Shown here: positions 36,189 to 47,838 of the stretch, piece after piece
How positions within the stretch are numbered: the first letter of the stretch is position 1
How the letters are laid out: the number at the start of each line of letters is the position of its first letter
NCBI GenBank assembly: GCA_950295325.1
Contig: OX485806.1
Span: 44,451,169-44,515,168, forward strand
DNA: 64,000 nt
Reading direction: 5' to 3'
Origin: Polytrichum commune
Lineage: Eukaryota; Streptophyta; Polytrichopsida; Polytrichales; Polytrichaceae
The notes under the pieces: model-generated
Told to the model about the DNA's origin: nothing
Database searches by the model: none
The model's input: the letters and a program-made list of their open reading frames with translations, nothing else
Position numbers and translations under genes: made by a program

Positions 36189-37824
36189 TGGTTACAACTT
36201 GGAGCCAACAATATCGTTCTCCGTCTCCGGCATCATCACAAGGACGATCCCCGGACCTCTTCGACGTTGAACCAGTGGTAGCACCCGACGAGGCTTTTCA
36301 GCCTACTTCGGCGTGGGGGATTGCCACTCGGTTTCACGTCCTTTGGGTGGGATCCTTTGACAAGATGGAAGAGGAGACGCGAGGCGGCATCCGAGATCGA
36401 TTTTCTGGTCGAGCGGGGACTATTTCCCTACAAGACTTAAAAATTTGGTTTCGGACGTGGATGCGAGAGAAGTGTCACGCAATACCAACTTCAACAATTG
36501 GTATGCGTTTGAGCTTCTGCCACAGCATTTGGAGCACGGAGCTCTCCAGACCTATGAGCAATGGACGGATGCTCATTGGATGGAGTTGCGTCAGGTGGAG
36601 TGGTACTGGGAGACTTGGGTTGAGTTGATGTCCGCATTGAAGGAAGGCGGAGCTTCCAGTTTGATGGCCGTTCTTGATGTTAAGTCAGAGGTACCGGAGG
36701 GAGTTTATGTGGTGGATGTGGAGGGAGCTCCTCCTGGTGAGCCGAGGGCTAAGGGTCCTGCTTCCGCCGCGGCGAGTACTTCGAGCCTCATTCGTCCACT
36801 GTCTCGTTATGCCCAGGCTACCCAGGCGGCATTAGCTTTTTTAGGAGCTCCACCAAATTTTGATCCTCTGCAAGAATTCCAACTCTATTTGGAGGAGGAA
36901 TATGGAAGCTTCCACCGCAATCAAATGCAGCGTATTCAAGACTTTTGACGGGAGAAAGATGACACACCTCGTACCATGTACACAAGATTGGCAAGGTTTG
37001 CCAAGGAATCTAGAGGTGTTTTCGCAGAGAGCCAGTTGGTGAAGCTGTTTTTTTTAAAGATCGACAAATGCCTCATTGACTTAGCATTGCCCAGGATCAT
37101 CATGGATCATGGTGGCCGTGTGACACTTGCAAAAGCTTTCGCCATTGTTGAGCAATGTGATCGTGCCTTGTGTCAGCACAACGCCACTGACTTGGTGTCC
37201 ATGCTAGTAGATTCTAGCAAATTCCGGAAAATTCCGGTTGCGGTTGCGGGGTTGGCGGAGGCAGAGGTGGACAAGACCTTGTATTGTTGGTCTTGTGGGC
37301 AGGCGGGCCATGCTAAGAAGGATTGTCCTTCGAAGCAAAGGCAAGCCCAGACCGTCACTACTCCGAAGCGGAAACTATTTGTTCCCACTAAGGGCTCGAC
37401 GAAGGGGGCGGGTAATCAGTTACCCAAACAGTTGAAGTGTTCCCATTGTGGGCGGAACAATCACGCGGTGGAGAACTGTTTCGCTCTCCATCTAGAGAAA
37501 CGTCATTCTTCCGAACCAAAAAATACGTTGGAGGCGAAGATTGGTGCCTTGGAGGAGAGGTTCAAAACTTTGGGGTCATCCAGCCAAATTTTGGACTCAC
37601 CATCTACCTCCGACACTAAGGCTAGTTCATCCACTCCAGATTATTTTATGTTCGGAGCTTCAGGGCAGGTGGTGAGTTCCGTAACGGTGACACGTGCTCA
37701 AACCGTGTCACGAGGCACGCCTCCAACCAGAAGGGAGTTTGTGGACAGCTTACGTGCTCAGGACAATGGTCTCGCGGATTCAGATTGGCCAGGCACGTCT
37801 GCTATTGTCTTTTGGATTGGCTGA
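36189..37824 (+). pseudogene. Ty3/gypsy Gag with two zinc knuckles
   Basis: The structural protein of the second gypsy element. An N-terminal low-complexity part (36189-36350) leads into LQDLKIWFRTW. A frameshift near 36450 carries on as LLPQHLEHGALQTYEQW and VEWYWETW. An in-frame TGA interrupts at about 36946 (IQDF*REKDD). A capsid-like helical stretch follows (MYTRLARFAKES, VEQCDRALC). Two knuckles end the protein: CWSCGQAGHAKKDC (near 37290) and CSHCGRNNHAVENC (near 37440). The tail is Ser/Thr-rich with one short coiled-coil-like stretch (EAKIGALEERFKTLG). The frame is lost near 37790. Confidence 0.85.
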
Positions 37825-38830
37825 TGCTGCCCAATCTATTAGTGTTCGTCATTCGAGCTTGGAGGGTTCGAATCCGGCGACTGATGTGGTGCGCATTTTG
37901 GCATCCAAAGTGTTGCACATCCCTTTGTTCACAGCGATGGAGTGGTCGTCATCCGATGTCCAACCCGCTAAGGTTTTTCACCTAGCGGGTAGGATTTTGG
38001 AGGGAAAGGCATCACCGCCTTCTTTGACTGTGGCTCAAGCCACCGCGGACCTTCCTACCACGAAGGATCCGGAGGAAGCGGCCAAACGACGAGCGAGGCT
38101 TGCGGCTGAGGCCATTGCATCTTTTGACGCACATGCCTCGGATGGCCAAGAGCCCACCTCACCTTATAATTCACCAGCCTCCGCAGGTGCAGCTTATCTT
38201 TCAGATGTAGCTGCTCGACCTGCTCGCGAGTGTCGAAGCATTCGATTTGGCATTGTATGGATGGTGAATGATTCCAACATTTTGATGGTCGGTTGGACTG
38301 GGGGCAACCCTATTCGAGTTGCTCCCTAGTGTGTGATGATGAATTCAGGAGCATAGCCTGTTATGATCGACAAAAAGCTTTCGCAAGAATTGCGATTGAC
38401 GGACGACGTATTGGCTCCTTGCCCATTTACCATCGTCACATCCATTGGCCACATGGAGCGGGCCACTGGTTATACTCATGAGCCATTATAACTTAGCTTC
38501 CGAGTGAAGCCTGTAGATTCACCCGCACCTCTTCTACTTAGATGTGCGGTGACGGATGCGACCAACTATGACATTTTAGTTGGTCAATAAGCACTTTGCC
38601 CTCTCGGTTTTGGTTTGGACAACTAGACTGAGGAGGCTTGGATCCGACCAGGTTGGTCAGCTGGAGACGGTCGTACGGAACTTATTCCTGTGGCATTCGC
38701 AGCGGCTGCCACCATCGCACCATTATCCATGGTTTTTGGATGTACTGCTATGGTGGATACATTGCCTTATGGATCCGCATTATTGGAGGAGTCATTAGCA
38801 TTCATGGGAAGTGTTGAAGACCCATAGGAG
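37825..38830 (+). pseudogene. Retropepsin-like region between Gag and methyltransferase
   Basis: Coding sequence continues in shifting frames. An alanine-rich linker (SVRHSSLEG, EEAAKRRARLAAEAIAS) is followed by DDEFRSIACYDRQKAFARIAIDGRRIG. Near 38540-38640 comes AVTDATNYDILVGQ, which resembles the C-terminal flap-to-ILG part of retroviral-type aspartic proteases. A clear DTGA/DSGA active site was not found, so the call rests on position and the NYDILVG block. Several in-frame stops are present, the last (TAG, 38825-38827) just before the methyltransferase start. Confidence 0.6.
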
Positions 38831-39994
38831 ATGGCACCTCGGCATGCCTTGGTGCGCCATCCCAAGGACCCTCTACCTCCGTGGCGTGATTCCGTCGGTT
38901 TATTCCGAAGGTGTGAGGACATTGTCCTCTCTCTCGGCTCTACCACACCATTCATACCGGATAGTCCATCCACGTTGGTACGCCCCATTTTGTGGCGCCC
39001 TCCAGACACTGGGATTACCTTGGTGGAGTTGTTTGGGGGCATTGGCACAGGATTAGCGGCTGTATTGGAGGCTGGCCTCACGGTCAAACAATATGTCTAT
39101 GTGGACAACTCTCAAGTGTCCACCCGTGTGGCTCGTCACCATCTTCACCAGTTGATGGTGTTGTATCCACAGCAATTACACCCAACTACCATTCATGGAT
39201 GTTTTTCACGTCTCCCTCGTGATGTCACTCTTATTAGTGAGGCCGACTTACGACACTTGGGTCCGATAGATATGGTGATTGCGGGATGGCCATGCCAGGG
39301 CCATTCACGTGCTGGAGCAGGCCAAGGTCTAAAGGATCCTAGATCCAGTTTATTTTGGGACCCCATCCGCCTCATGCAGTGGTGGTTTTCCCACCAACCT
39401 TCCCCTCCAGGGTATATTTTCGAGAATGTACCTTTGTTGGAAGATTCTCGGGACAAAGTATTGGAAGGCGATCATTATGTTCGTCAACACCTTGGAGATC
39501 CCATTTTTGTGGATACCATGAGCATTGGTTCTTATGCCCACCGACCTCGGTGGGTTTGGACCAACTTCATACCAGCATCTACTTTAGTTACAGCATTTGC
39601 TGCAGTGCCTCCACCTTTAGATCAGAAGGTGGATGACATCTTGGATCCAAACCGAAATTCTTTGCCGGTTATTCGAAATGATTTACCCCTATTGGCATTG
39701 GTCAACAAAGTGGGGGCACCACGGCGGGCCTTTCCCACATTTATGACGTTTCCAAAGTCATTCGCTTTCCGCGATCGGGGACCGAGAATGGTGTGGGATG
39801 CTCACACCAAAACCCACACTGAACCATTGGCTGAGGAACGGGAGTGTGCTATGGGATTCCGTGCTGGCACCACCGCAGCTCCCGGCCTTTCTGAGGGCCA
39901 ACGACGCTTCGTGTTGGGCCAAGCCATGGATCTTCATGCCATGGTGTGGACTATTGCTTTATGCCTTTCATTGCAAAGGCATCGTGGTGACTAG
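38831..39994 (+). CDS. Cytosine-5 DNA methyltransferase carried by gypsy retroelement
   Basis: An uninterrupted 387-codon frame starts at ATG 38831, two codons after a TAG in the same frame. Motifs appear in order: I (LVELFGGIGTGLAAVLEAGL, near residue 60), the D of motif II (VYVDNS), IV with the catalytic Cys (GWPCQGHS, near 155), VI (FENVP, near 200), VIII-like RPRW (near 240), and IX/X (ECAMGF, then RRFVLGQAMDLHAMVW near 360). The length and the late ERxxxGF..LGxxxD block resemble DNMT3/DRM-type enzymes, although motif IV has PCQ rather than PCN. It should transfer a methyl group from AdoMet to C5 of cytosine. It lies between protease and RT of one polyprotein, and the ancestral frame probably ran on both sides. 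It is the only long undamaged frame of the element. Confidence 0.93.
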   Translation: MAPRHALVRHPKDPLPPWRDSVGLFRRCEDIVLSLGSTTPFIPDSPSTLVRPILWRPPDTGITLVELFGGIGTGLAAVLEAGLTVKQYVYVDNSQVSTRVARHHLHQLMVLYPQQLHPTTIHGCFSRLPRDVTLISEADLRHLGPIDMVIAGWPCQGHSRAGAGQGLKDPRSSLFWDPIRLMQWWFSHQPSPPGYIFENVPLLEDSRDKVLEGDHYVRQHLGDPIFVDTMSIGSYAHRPRWVWTNFIPASTLVTAFAAVPPPLDQKVDDILDPNRNSLPVIRNDLPLLALVNKVGAPRRAFPTFMTFPKSFAFRDRGPRMVWDAHTKTHTEPLAEERECAMGFRAGTTAAPGLSEGQRRFVLGQAMDLHAMVWTIALCLSLQRHRGD

Positions 39995-40281
39995 TGGTTG
40001 TCTATGGGAGCAGAGGACTCTTGTCAAAGGGCACAACGGTCCACATCCATGGAGGAGGGAATTCACGCCATGGTTTGAGAAGCCGAACGAATTTCTCAAT
40101 TCAAGCAGCATGTGATGGAGGAGCTTCGGGCTATACATTTTTACACTGCTTTGGCTTCTTTGCCTCCGGTGGTGGCTTCATCATCACATATTGGTGGTGA
40201 TGAAGAAATGTCAGATTCTAGTGCTAGCACTGAGACTGGGGGCATGGTTAATGCCCCTCCTCTCGGTAGCAATTAGAATTT
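39995..40281 (+). pseudogene. Linker between methyltransferase and RT
   Basis: A different frame from the methyltransferase reads EAERISQFKQHVMEELRAI, then ASLPPVVASSSHIGG and a Ser/Thr/acidic stretch ending at TAG 40274-40276. It looks like an interdomain linker of the polyprotein and needs a frameshift to connect on either side. Confidence 0.6.
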
Positions 40282-41354
40282 GTGCCAGCATCAGGTGGTT
40301 CCCCTTTGGTGGAGAGGGAGACTACAAAGTTTGATGATTGGCCACTTGAATTAGGCCTTCATCTCACTAGTACTGAGGCACGAAAGGTACGAGCATTTAT
40401 TCGCTCGTACTATAGATGTTTTGCTTTTAGCCTTCAGGATCTTGAAGGTTATAAAGGAAAACCTATCCACATTCAGTTGGAGGACAACCATCCCATTTTT
40501 CGGAGACCTTACAGGCTCAGTGTTTCCGAGCGAATTGGTGTTCAGGCTCGTTGCCGAGAGCTCTTAGCAGCAGGGCTAATCAAACTTTCCAACGGGGAGT
40601 ATGCTTGTGCTATGGTTATGTCTTCAAAGAAGGATATCTTTCACAATTGGACGGAGAAACGGATGTGTGGGGATTACCGTCCAGTTAATCGGAAGACCAA
40701 GTTGGATCGGTATCCCATGCCAATCCCGGAGGAGTTGTTTGATGCCATCGGATTTTCTCGGGTCTTTAACACCTTGGACTTGAGATCCGGATATCACCAA
40801 CTCCCATTACTTACAGGAGATCGGGTGAAGACCACATTTTAGGAAGTTGATAATGATGGGCAAGATCAACTATACCATTGGAAGTTTTTCCATTTGGCCT
40901 CAAGAATGCGCCTGCTGAGTTTCAGAGAGTGATGGACCAAGTTCTCTCTGGCTTGCCTTTTGCTCGGTGTTACATTGATGACGTGATCATTTTCAGCAAA
41001 ACACCACAGGAGCATGTAAAGCATCTTCAAGCCGTTTTTGAGCGATTACGGCGGTGGGGATTGCGATTGCACCATGGCAAGTGCAAGTTTTTCCATGACC
41101 GACTAGCATATCTAGGTCATATGATTATTTCAGGAGGTCTTGGGGTGCAACAAGCTAAGGTGGACGCCTTGCAGAAGATCCCGGCACCGGTCGATGTGCC
41201 GAGACTTCGTGCTATCTTGGGCTTGGCGAATTACTATCGTCAATTCGTCAAGAACTTTAGCTTGATCACCAAGCCTCTTACCATTCTCACGAGCAAGGAC
41301 CAACCTTGGACTTGGGGTCGTGAGCAGCAACAGGCATTTGAGACATTGAAGTAG
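40282..41354 (+). pseudogene. Ty3/gypsy reverse transcriptase (frameshifted)
   Basis: RT of the methyltransferase element. The first part (40282-40842) has PLELGLHLTSTEARKVRAF, RPYRLS, GLIKLSNGEYAC, MCGDYRPVN, KLDRYPMPIPEELFD, TLDLRSGYHQ and VKTTF, then a TAG. A short disrupted stretch leads to a second open part (40878-41354) with FPFGLKNAPAEFQRVMDQ, the catalytic YIDD (RCYIDDVIIFSKT), KCKFF...YLGHMI, and the thumb GLANYYRQFV. The stop at 40840-40842 and the lost frame to 40878 make it a pseudogene, but the catalytic aspartates survive. Confidence 0.92.
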
Positions 41355-42002
41355 AAACTGGGTGCGGCTCCAGTGTTTCGACGTCCGGATGTCTCGAAAT
41401 TCTTCCAATTTCATACGGATTGGAGTTCATTGGGTTTGGGAGCAGTTCTCACTCAGAAGGATGATTTTGGTCGGGAGTATGTTGTTGCTTACGCGTCGCG
41501 AAGCAACAACACGGCGGAGGCTAATTATTCATCCTACGAGGAAGAAGCTATTGCCCATTTTCGGCCGTATCTTTATGGTCAGCACTTTACTTTAGTGACT
41601 GACCATCAGCCGTTATGGTGGCTCATGGAGTCGGATAAGCTTACTGGCAAGCTTTCCAGGTGGACTTTATTGCTCCAGGAGTATGACTTTGAGGTGGTGC
41701 ACCGTGCTGGGATTACCAACCTGGATGCAGATGGACTTTCACGCAATCCAAGTCCTTTGGATGAGGACTTGACCGGGGCCAGGTGGCATGGAGATTGTGA
41801 TCGAGAGGCGGTTCTTGATTGGCACGCGACTGCTTACCTCACTTTATTTTCTGGTGCATCTCTTGAGGTTCCGATACAGGGCTTGGATGATGAGACTGAT
41901 CGACCTCAAGCTATTGCGAATATATGGGAGGATCTTCCCGTATTGCATAAGCTTCAACAGGGTACCTTTTCTTTGTCTATTTCGGCAATGGAAAGGGATC
42001 GG
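41355..42002 (+). pseudogene. Ty3/gypsy RNase H, cut by the DNA element
   Basis: After a TAG at 41352-41354 the frame reads FHTDWSSLGLGAVLTQ, VVAYASRSNN, YSSYEEEAIAHF, FTLVTDHQPLWWL and HRAGITNLDADGLSRNP, the RNase H blocks of gypsy Pol. It continues towards the integrase up to MERDR at about 42002, where the 17.8-kb insertion starts. The frame resumes as DRIGHR at 59818. Confidence 0.92.
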
Positions 42003-42043
42003 GGGAAACTTAGTAATGTGAGCGTAGAGCAGAAAGCGGAAAA
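42003..42043 (+). repeat. Left terminal inverted repeat
   Basis: It starts GGGAAACTTAGTAAT and continues GTGAGCGTAGAGCAGAAAGCGGAAA. Against the reverse complement of the right end, 15 of the first 22 positions match, then the next 6 bases are identical, and similarity continues through GCGGAAA. Confidence 0.7.
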
Positions 42044-42363
42044 TTTAGATTTTGTTGGGTAATTTTAGGAGAAGCAGCGCCTTTTCCGTGGAATTAGATA
42101 TAATTTGAATTCTATATTTGGAAAGGCACCCCATTCCCGTGGACATAATAACCCAAAATTGTTCGAGAAACCATCGGATCCTATAGGCGCGGAAGATTGC
42201 ATTTGTTATCAAACATCTTATAATATATGTTTCATATTAAATTAGGGCTGACGTCACAAATTGAAATCAAATACCATACACAAAATATTTTATTGGCCAA
42301 CAAAATGTAGCCAACCTCAAGACTTACAAAAATGGGTAGTCAGTTCAAGTAGCTATATACTCT

Positions 42364-44565
42364 AGTCTAGAACATGCCATAGATCTCCACCGCACCATAA
42401 CAACCTTCCAATTCATCCCTAAGCTTAGCCAAAGAACGCAAAGACAAATCCCCCAAGTCCGACCTCAAAATCCTCTTGGAAGTTTTTGAGTTTAGGCGGC
42501 GGCTCTGTGAGAACAACATGAAGTTCAATTTAAAAAGTTTGACGAGGTTATGTTCGCGTGGCAAACACAACTGTGGGAGAGCATGTGGACCCATGGAGTA
42601 CTCATGCGCCGCCAAACGAAGAGCATTGTACTCCACAGTGCTATCCACAATCCTTTTCCATGCTTTGCAACATAGCCTCAATTTGCCGATTACCAACAAA
42701 CGGCGTTTGGTGTCAAAGGCCCTCTCCCGGCTCGTATAATCCTTAGCAGCACCCACCACTAAGTTGGGAACTAATACGGACAACTGTACATCTAGGTCCA
42801 GATGCAATACGTGTGGCACGATGACGTGGAATGCGCGCGTTCTTGCGTTACCTGATGAGTCACACAAGGAGACACATTCATAATAAAAGAAAATCAGAAT
42901 TTGGGGTAAGAGGTCGAAACTTCCAGCCTCTCGGAACTGAGACATTTGCCTAACTACATAATCCAACATAAATAAGAAATAAAGTTCAAAATGTAGGGTA
43001 AGGGCCGAATCAACTTACCTACCCACATGATTCCAAATGTGGTGAGAGGGCTTGATTCCTCCAATGGCCAAACATGAACTCAACATAAATGAAATCTGGA
43101 ATTTGGCCGAGAGTTAGCCATAATCATATGTGAGAGGCCAAATCATATAGCAAATGGGAACCCATACACTTAGCATACACAAATGAAAAGAAAAAAAAAT
43201 TCCAAATTCGGGTGTAAGGGGCCGACTCATATAGCAAATGGGAACCCATACACTTCCAAAATCTGGTCCTAAATAATTCAAGGAAAACCCTCTAGTCCAA
43301 TCCAGCCACATACACATACTACCAGATTTCAAGTATAAAGCACTCACATTGAAACACAAACATTCAACCTCACAAGTCTAAATTATGGCCTAAACCCTCA
43401 CAATACCAGAAGTCAAGTATAAAGCACCTACCCTCACAAATCCAGATTTCAAGTATAAAGAACCTACCCTCATAATACCAGATTTCAAGTATAAAGCACT
43501 CACATTGAAAAACAAACATTCAACCTCACAAGTCTAAATTCTGGCCTAAACATACATACCAGAATTCAAGTATTAAGCACCTACCCTCACAATACCAGAT
43601 TTCAAGTATAAAGGACCCACATTGGAAACACAAACATTCAACCTCACAAGTCTAAATACTGGCCTAAACCCACACTACCAGATTTCAAGTATGAAGCACT
43701 CACATTGGAAACACAAACATTCAACCTCACAAGTCTAAATACTGGCCTAAACCCACACTACCAGATTTCAAGTATGAAGCACTCACATTGAAACACAAAC
43801 ATTCAACCTCACAAGTCTAAATTCTGGCCTAAACCCTCACAATACCAGATTTCAAGTATAAAGCACTCACATTGAAACACAAACATTCAACCTCACAAGT
43901 CTAAATTCTGGCCTAAACCCTCACAATACCAGATTTCAAGTATAAAGCACTCACATTGAAACACAAACATTCAACCTCACAAGTCTAAATTCTGGCCTAA
44001 ACCCTCACAATACCAGATTTCAAGTATAAAGCACTCACATTGAAACACAAACATTCAACCTCACAAGTCTAAATTTTGGCCTAAACCCTCACAATACCAG
44101 ATTTCAAGTATAAAACACTCACATTGAAATACAAACATTCAACCTCACAAAGTCCTAATTCTGGCCTAAACCCTCACAATACCATAATTCAAGTATAAAA
44201 CACCTACCCTCACAATACCATATTTCAAGTATAGAGCACTCACATTGAAAAACAAACATTCAAACTCACAAGTCCAAATTCTGGCCTAAACACCCACCCA
44301 CTCCATCTTATGCATGAAACCCAAGAATCTTGCATAGAATAAACCTTTCGGATCCAAGAGGGAATACCGAAACATAGAATTACATCTTATGTATGAAACT
44401 CACAAATCTAGCCTAAAAAAACATGAACAAGAATTCAAAGGGGGAGAGTCTGAACACTCACCACAATGGAGTAGGAGAATGCAATGAAAAGTTGCATTTG
44501 TTGAGAAGGGCATGTGCTTTGAAGTCCTCCATTGTGAAAAGGGTGGAAGGGGAGGTGACCACCAT
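42364..44565 (-). pseudogene. Putative two-exon gene with F-box-like segment
   Basis: Exon 1 (44565-44462) starts MVVTSPSTLFTMEDFKAHA and ends at a strong GTGAGT donor. The presumed intron is filled by an 83-bp tandem repeat. Exon 2 lies within 42969-42364. One acceptor candidate is CATCAG before GTAACGC near 42853, but joining there gives the wrong phase, so the border or the frame is damaged. Exon 2 contains KLRLCCKAWKRIVDSTVEYNALRLA, similar to the second half of an F-box (VCKxWR..I..S), and a basic stretch before KLRDELEGCYG. An F-box protein would recruit substrates to an SCF ubiquitin ligase, but this rests on one short motif. Confidence 0.4.
43320..44290. repeat. 83-bp tandem repeat within intron
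   Basis: About 11 copies of an 83-bp unit with CCAGATTTCAAGTATAAAGCACTCAC and CCTCACAAGTCTAAATTCTGGCC. The central copies (43840-44100) are almost identical and the edges are diverged and irregular. It lies between the two putative exons of the F-box-like gene. Confidence 0.9.
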
Positions 44566-45060
44566 TGCTATGATGTTTGATTTGATTTGAGTGGATTACA
44601 TTAGTATGGAAAATCCTAACTTAAGTAGGAGATCCTAGCTAGTACACCATATAATGAAGGGGGGATGCAATATTTATCATCATGCCCATAATCTTGGCCT
44701 ACATTAATAGCCTAAGACCCTCTCGGTTCCGAGAGGGTCTAATTCCATCCAAAAAAACAAAATAGTTTAACCTAGTAACCACCAAGTAATTGAAACTATC
44801 CACAAATGGAAGCTTTGAAATCGAAATTGGATAATCTGGTCCTACATTCCTAGCCTAAGACCCTCTCGGTTGCGAGAGTGACTACTTCTAGACAAGATAC
44901 AAAATAGTTGATCATACCAACAATGTAGTTGGAACTATCCACACAACCACACATCCTACATGTATAGCCTTAACTCAATTAGGGGATCCTACGTAGTACA
45001 CCTCATAATGACCTGGATGCAATATATAGCATTACGGCTATAATACCACATGTATAAAAT
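44566..45060. other. Spacer with isolated palindromes
   Basis: There is no gene. Two diverged copies of the palindrome found in the 139-bp satellite occur alone here, near 44705-44731 (centre GGTTCC) and 44858-44885 (centre GGTTGC). Another lies near 45080-45107 (centre GGAACC). The paired arms CCCTCTC/GAGAGGG are kept although the centre differs. Confidence 0.7.
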
Positions 45061-46640
45061 CATGATCAAGCCCCCAACCCGTAGACCCTCTCGGAACCGA
45101 GAGGGTCCCTAACTAGTCCAACACCTAAACATGGAACATTTTAAAAAGAAAACAAAATGTTGAACCCGTGAACCCCAAGCAGTCCTACCCGACACTAACC
45201 ACCAAACTAGTGCACACACATAGACCAAACGAGAGGGTCCCACCCAGCCCATACAAAACTAGGCCGAAACAGAATACATATGAAATATATACTATTACAT
45301 AAATACCTCAGATCATTTCAATCAAAATAGGACCCTTCAAAGCACTACCTGATGACCCGAGAGGGTCCTACCCAGCCCATTCACAGCAATGCCGAAACCG
45401 AAAACATATCAAGCATAAACGTAAACATATATGACTCATATCATTTCAATCAAAATCAGGCCCTTCATAGCACTACCCGATGACCTTCTCTCATCCGAGA
45501 GGGTCCTACCCCAGCCCATCCATAACAAGGCCGAAACAGAAAACATATGAAACATAAACTTAAACATACAAGCCTCAAATCATTTCAATCAAAATGTGGC
45601 CATTCATAGCACTACTCATTGACCCTCTCGGATCCGAGAGGGTCCTACCCCTGCCCATTCACAACAATGCCGAAACGAAAAATATATCAAACATACACTT
45701 CAACATCCATGCCTCGTATCATTTCAATCAAAATCTGGCCATTGAATGCCCAACTCCATGACCCTCTCGGATCCGAGAGGGTCCTACTCCTGCCCATTCA
45801 CAACAATGCCAAAACGGAAAATATATGAAACACACACTTCAACATCCATGCCTCATATCATTTCAATCAAAATCTGGCCATTGAATGCCCAACTCCATGA
45901 CCCTCTCGGATCCGAGAGGGTCCTACCCCTGCCCATTCACAACAATGCGGAAACGGAAAATATATGAAACATACATTTCAACATCCATGCCTCATATCAT
46001 TTCAATCAAAATCTGGCCATTGAATGCCCAACTCCATGACCCTCTCGGATCCGAGAGGGTCCTACCCCAACCCTTATTTATCTAGGCCGACACATAAAAC
46101 ATATGAAACATACACTTCAACATCCATGCCTCATATCATTTCAATCAAAATCTGGCCATTCATAGCCCTACTCTTTGACCCTCTCGGATCCGAGAGGGCC
46201 TACCCGTGCCCATTCACAACAATGCCGAAACGAAAAATATATCAAACATACACTTCAACATCCATGCCTCATATCATTTCAATCAGAATCTGGCCATTCA
46301 TTGGCCAACTACTTGACCCTCTCGGATCCGAGAGGGTCCTACCCCTGCCCATTCACAACAATGCCGAAACGGAAAATATATGAAACATACAGTTCAACAT
46401 CCATGCCTCATATCATTTCAATCAAAATCTGGCCATTCGTTGCTCAACTCCTTGACCCTCTCGGATCCGAGAGGGTCCTACCCCAACCCTTACTCATCTA
46501 GGCAGACACATATCAAACATAAACTTATAACATATATGCCTTAAAACATTTCTATCAAAATGTGGCCCTTCAAAGTAATACTAGAGGACCCACACGGATC
46601 CGAGAGGGTCCTACCGAATCCCATACATATGAAACATACA
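45060..46640. repeat. 139-bp palindrome satellite, block 1
   Basis: About 11 copies of a 139-bp unit, diverged at the left and regular from 45620 to 46460. Each unit carries a perfect palindrome with arm GACCCTCTCGGA and its mirror, centred on GGATCC. The spacer includes ATGCCGAAAC, ATCATTTCAATCAAAATCTGGCC and related words. It lies just downstream (in gene orientation) of the last exon of the ParB-methyltransferase gene. Confidence 0.95.
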
Positions 46641-47838
46641 CTCAAACATACATGCCTCAAATCATTTCAAAGAAGATGTGGCCATTATACACAGATAGGC
46701 CGAACCATGTGGCGAGAACAAGAGTCATGGAAAACCAGGAAATGAGATTATAAAAAACTTGAACATAGACAATACATAGATGATGTAGGTTCAAACGCAC
46801 GAGGCGTAGTCAAGAGCTTGGACTACCATGTCTATCACTTTCCTCGCCCTGGTTGCCCTCTATGTCTAGGAAATCCAAAACTAGTTTGTCGAAAGGGCGG
46901 GTGCGACTAGGAGGTGGGGAAGGTGCTTCAGCCAAAACATGGGCAAGGTCAGCAGCATAAGAAGGGAGCTCATACGTCGTCGAAGGGTTGAAAACATGTC
47001 CGCATGAAGGACACGAATCGGGCTTTCAATATGGACTCTGAAAATATAGAATTAGACAACAAAAAAATTAGCACAAGCCAAACATTCGGAATGGATAAGA
47101 CAAAAATCGAACAAACCAAGTTAGAAGCCAAGAACGAACTTACGCACACAGCAAATCGAAATTGCGTTTCGCCATCTTCCGGGGAAGAGGAGCAAAAACC
47201 GATCCACGTTGTGGGGCAGCACGTTGTGAAGTGTGTTCTTGGTCAGTCTCACGCATTTGGAGGAGGATGGACTTGAAGATATCGATATCCGACTCAAGCG
47301 CCACAATATGGCGTTGAATGGATCGACTTGCAATGACGGAACCTCCTAGAAGAACGAAATCCGAGAATGTAACAAAAAAAAAAACAAAACAATAAAGAAG
47401 AAAGCCATGAGAAACAAGGAGAAGAAAAACAAACCAAAGCCACATTGCCAGTCCATGATAATGTCGTCCTTGTCCGTGAGGGCGGAGAAAAGAATGGAAT
47501 AAAACTCCGGGCGCTTTTCACGAGCACCTCGCCAAGGCACGCCGTCCTCCCTCAGCGATTGGTTCTTCGAATCGGCGAAGCTATTCAGCCAACCATCTCT
47601 CTTGAGATTGTACCCCAGGTCTTCGAAGTCCGAGGTCCGGACATTCAAAAAAGAATCATTCCGCACGAGAACCTTGATAAAGAACTTGCGAGTCTGTAAA
47701 ACATGAAAAAAATTTGAATTAGGAGTACAAAAATGAAAGGAAAAAAAAACAAGAATACACGACGATGAGGGAAGAAAAGAATTACCAACTCCGATGGATT
47801 AGTAGGCGATTGAAGGTCGAGGTCATTCATGCCGAACC

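Noticed and set aside
36976-37824. Treating the second Gag open frame as a separate gene
   Set aside because: It follows the upstream frame in the same phase after a single TGA (near 36946), and the capsid-like helices continue across it.
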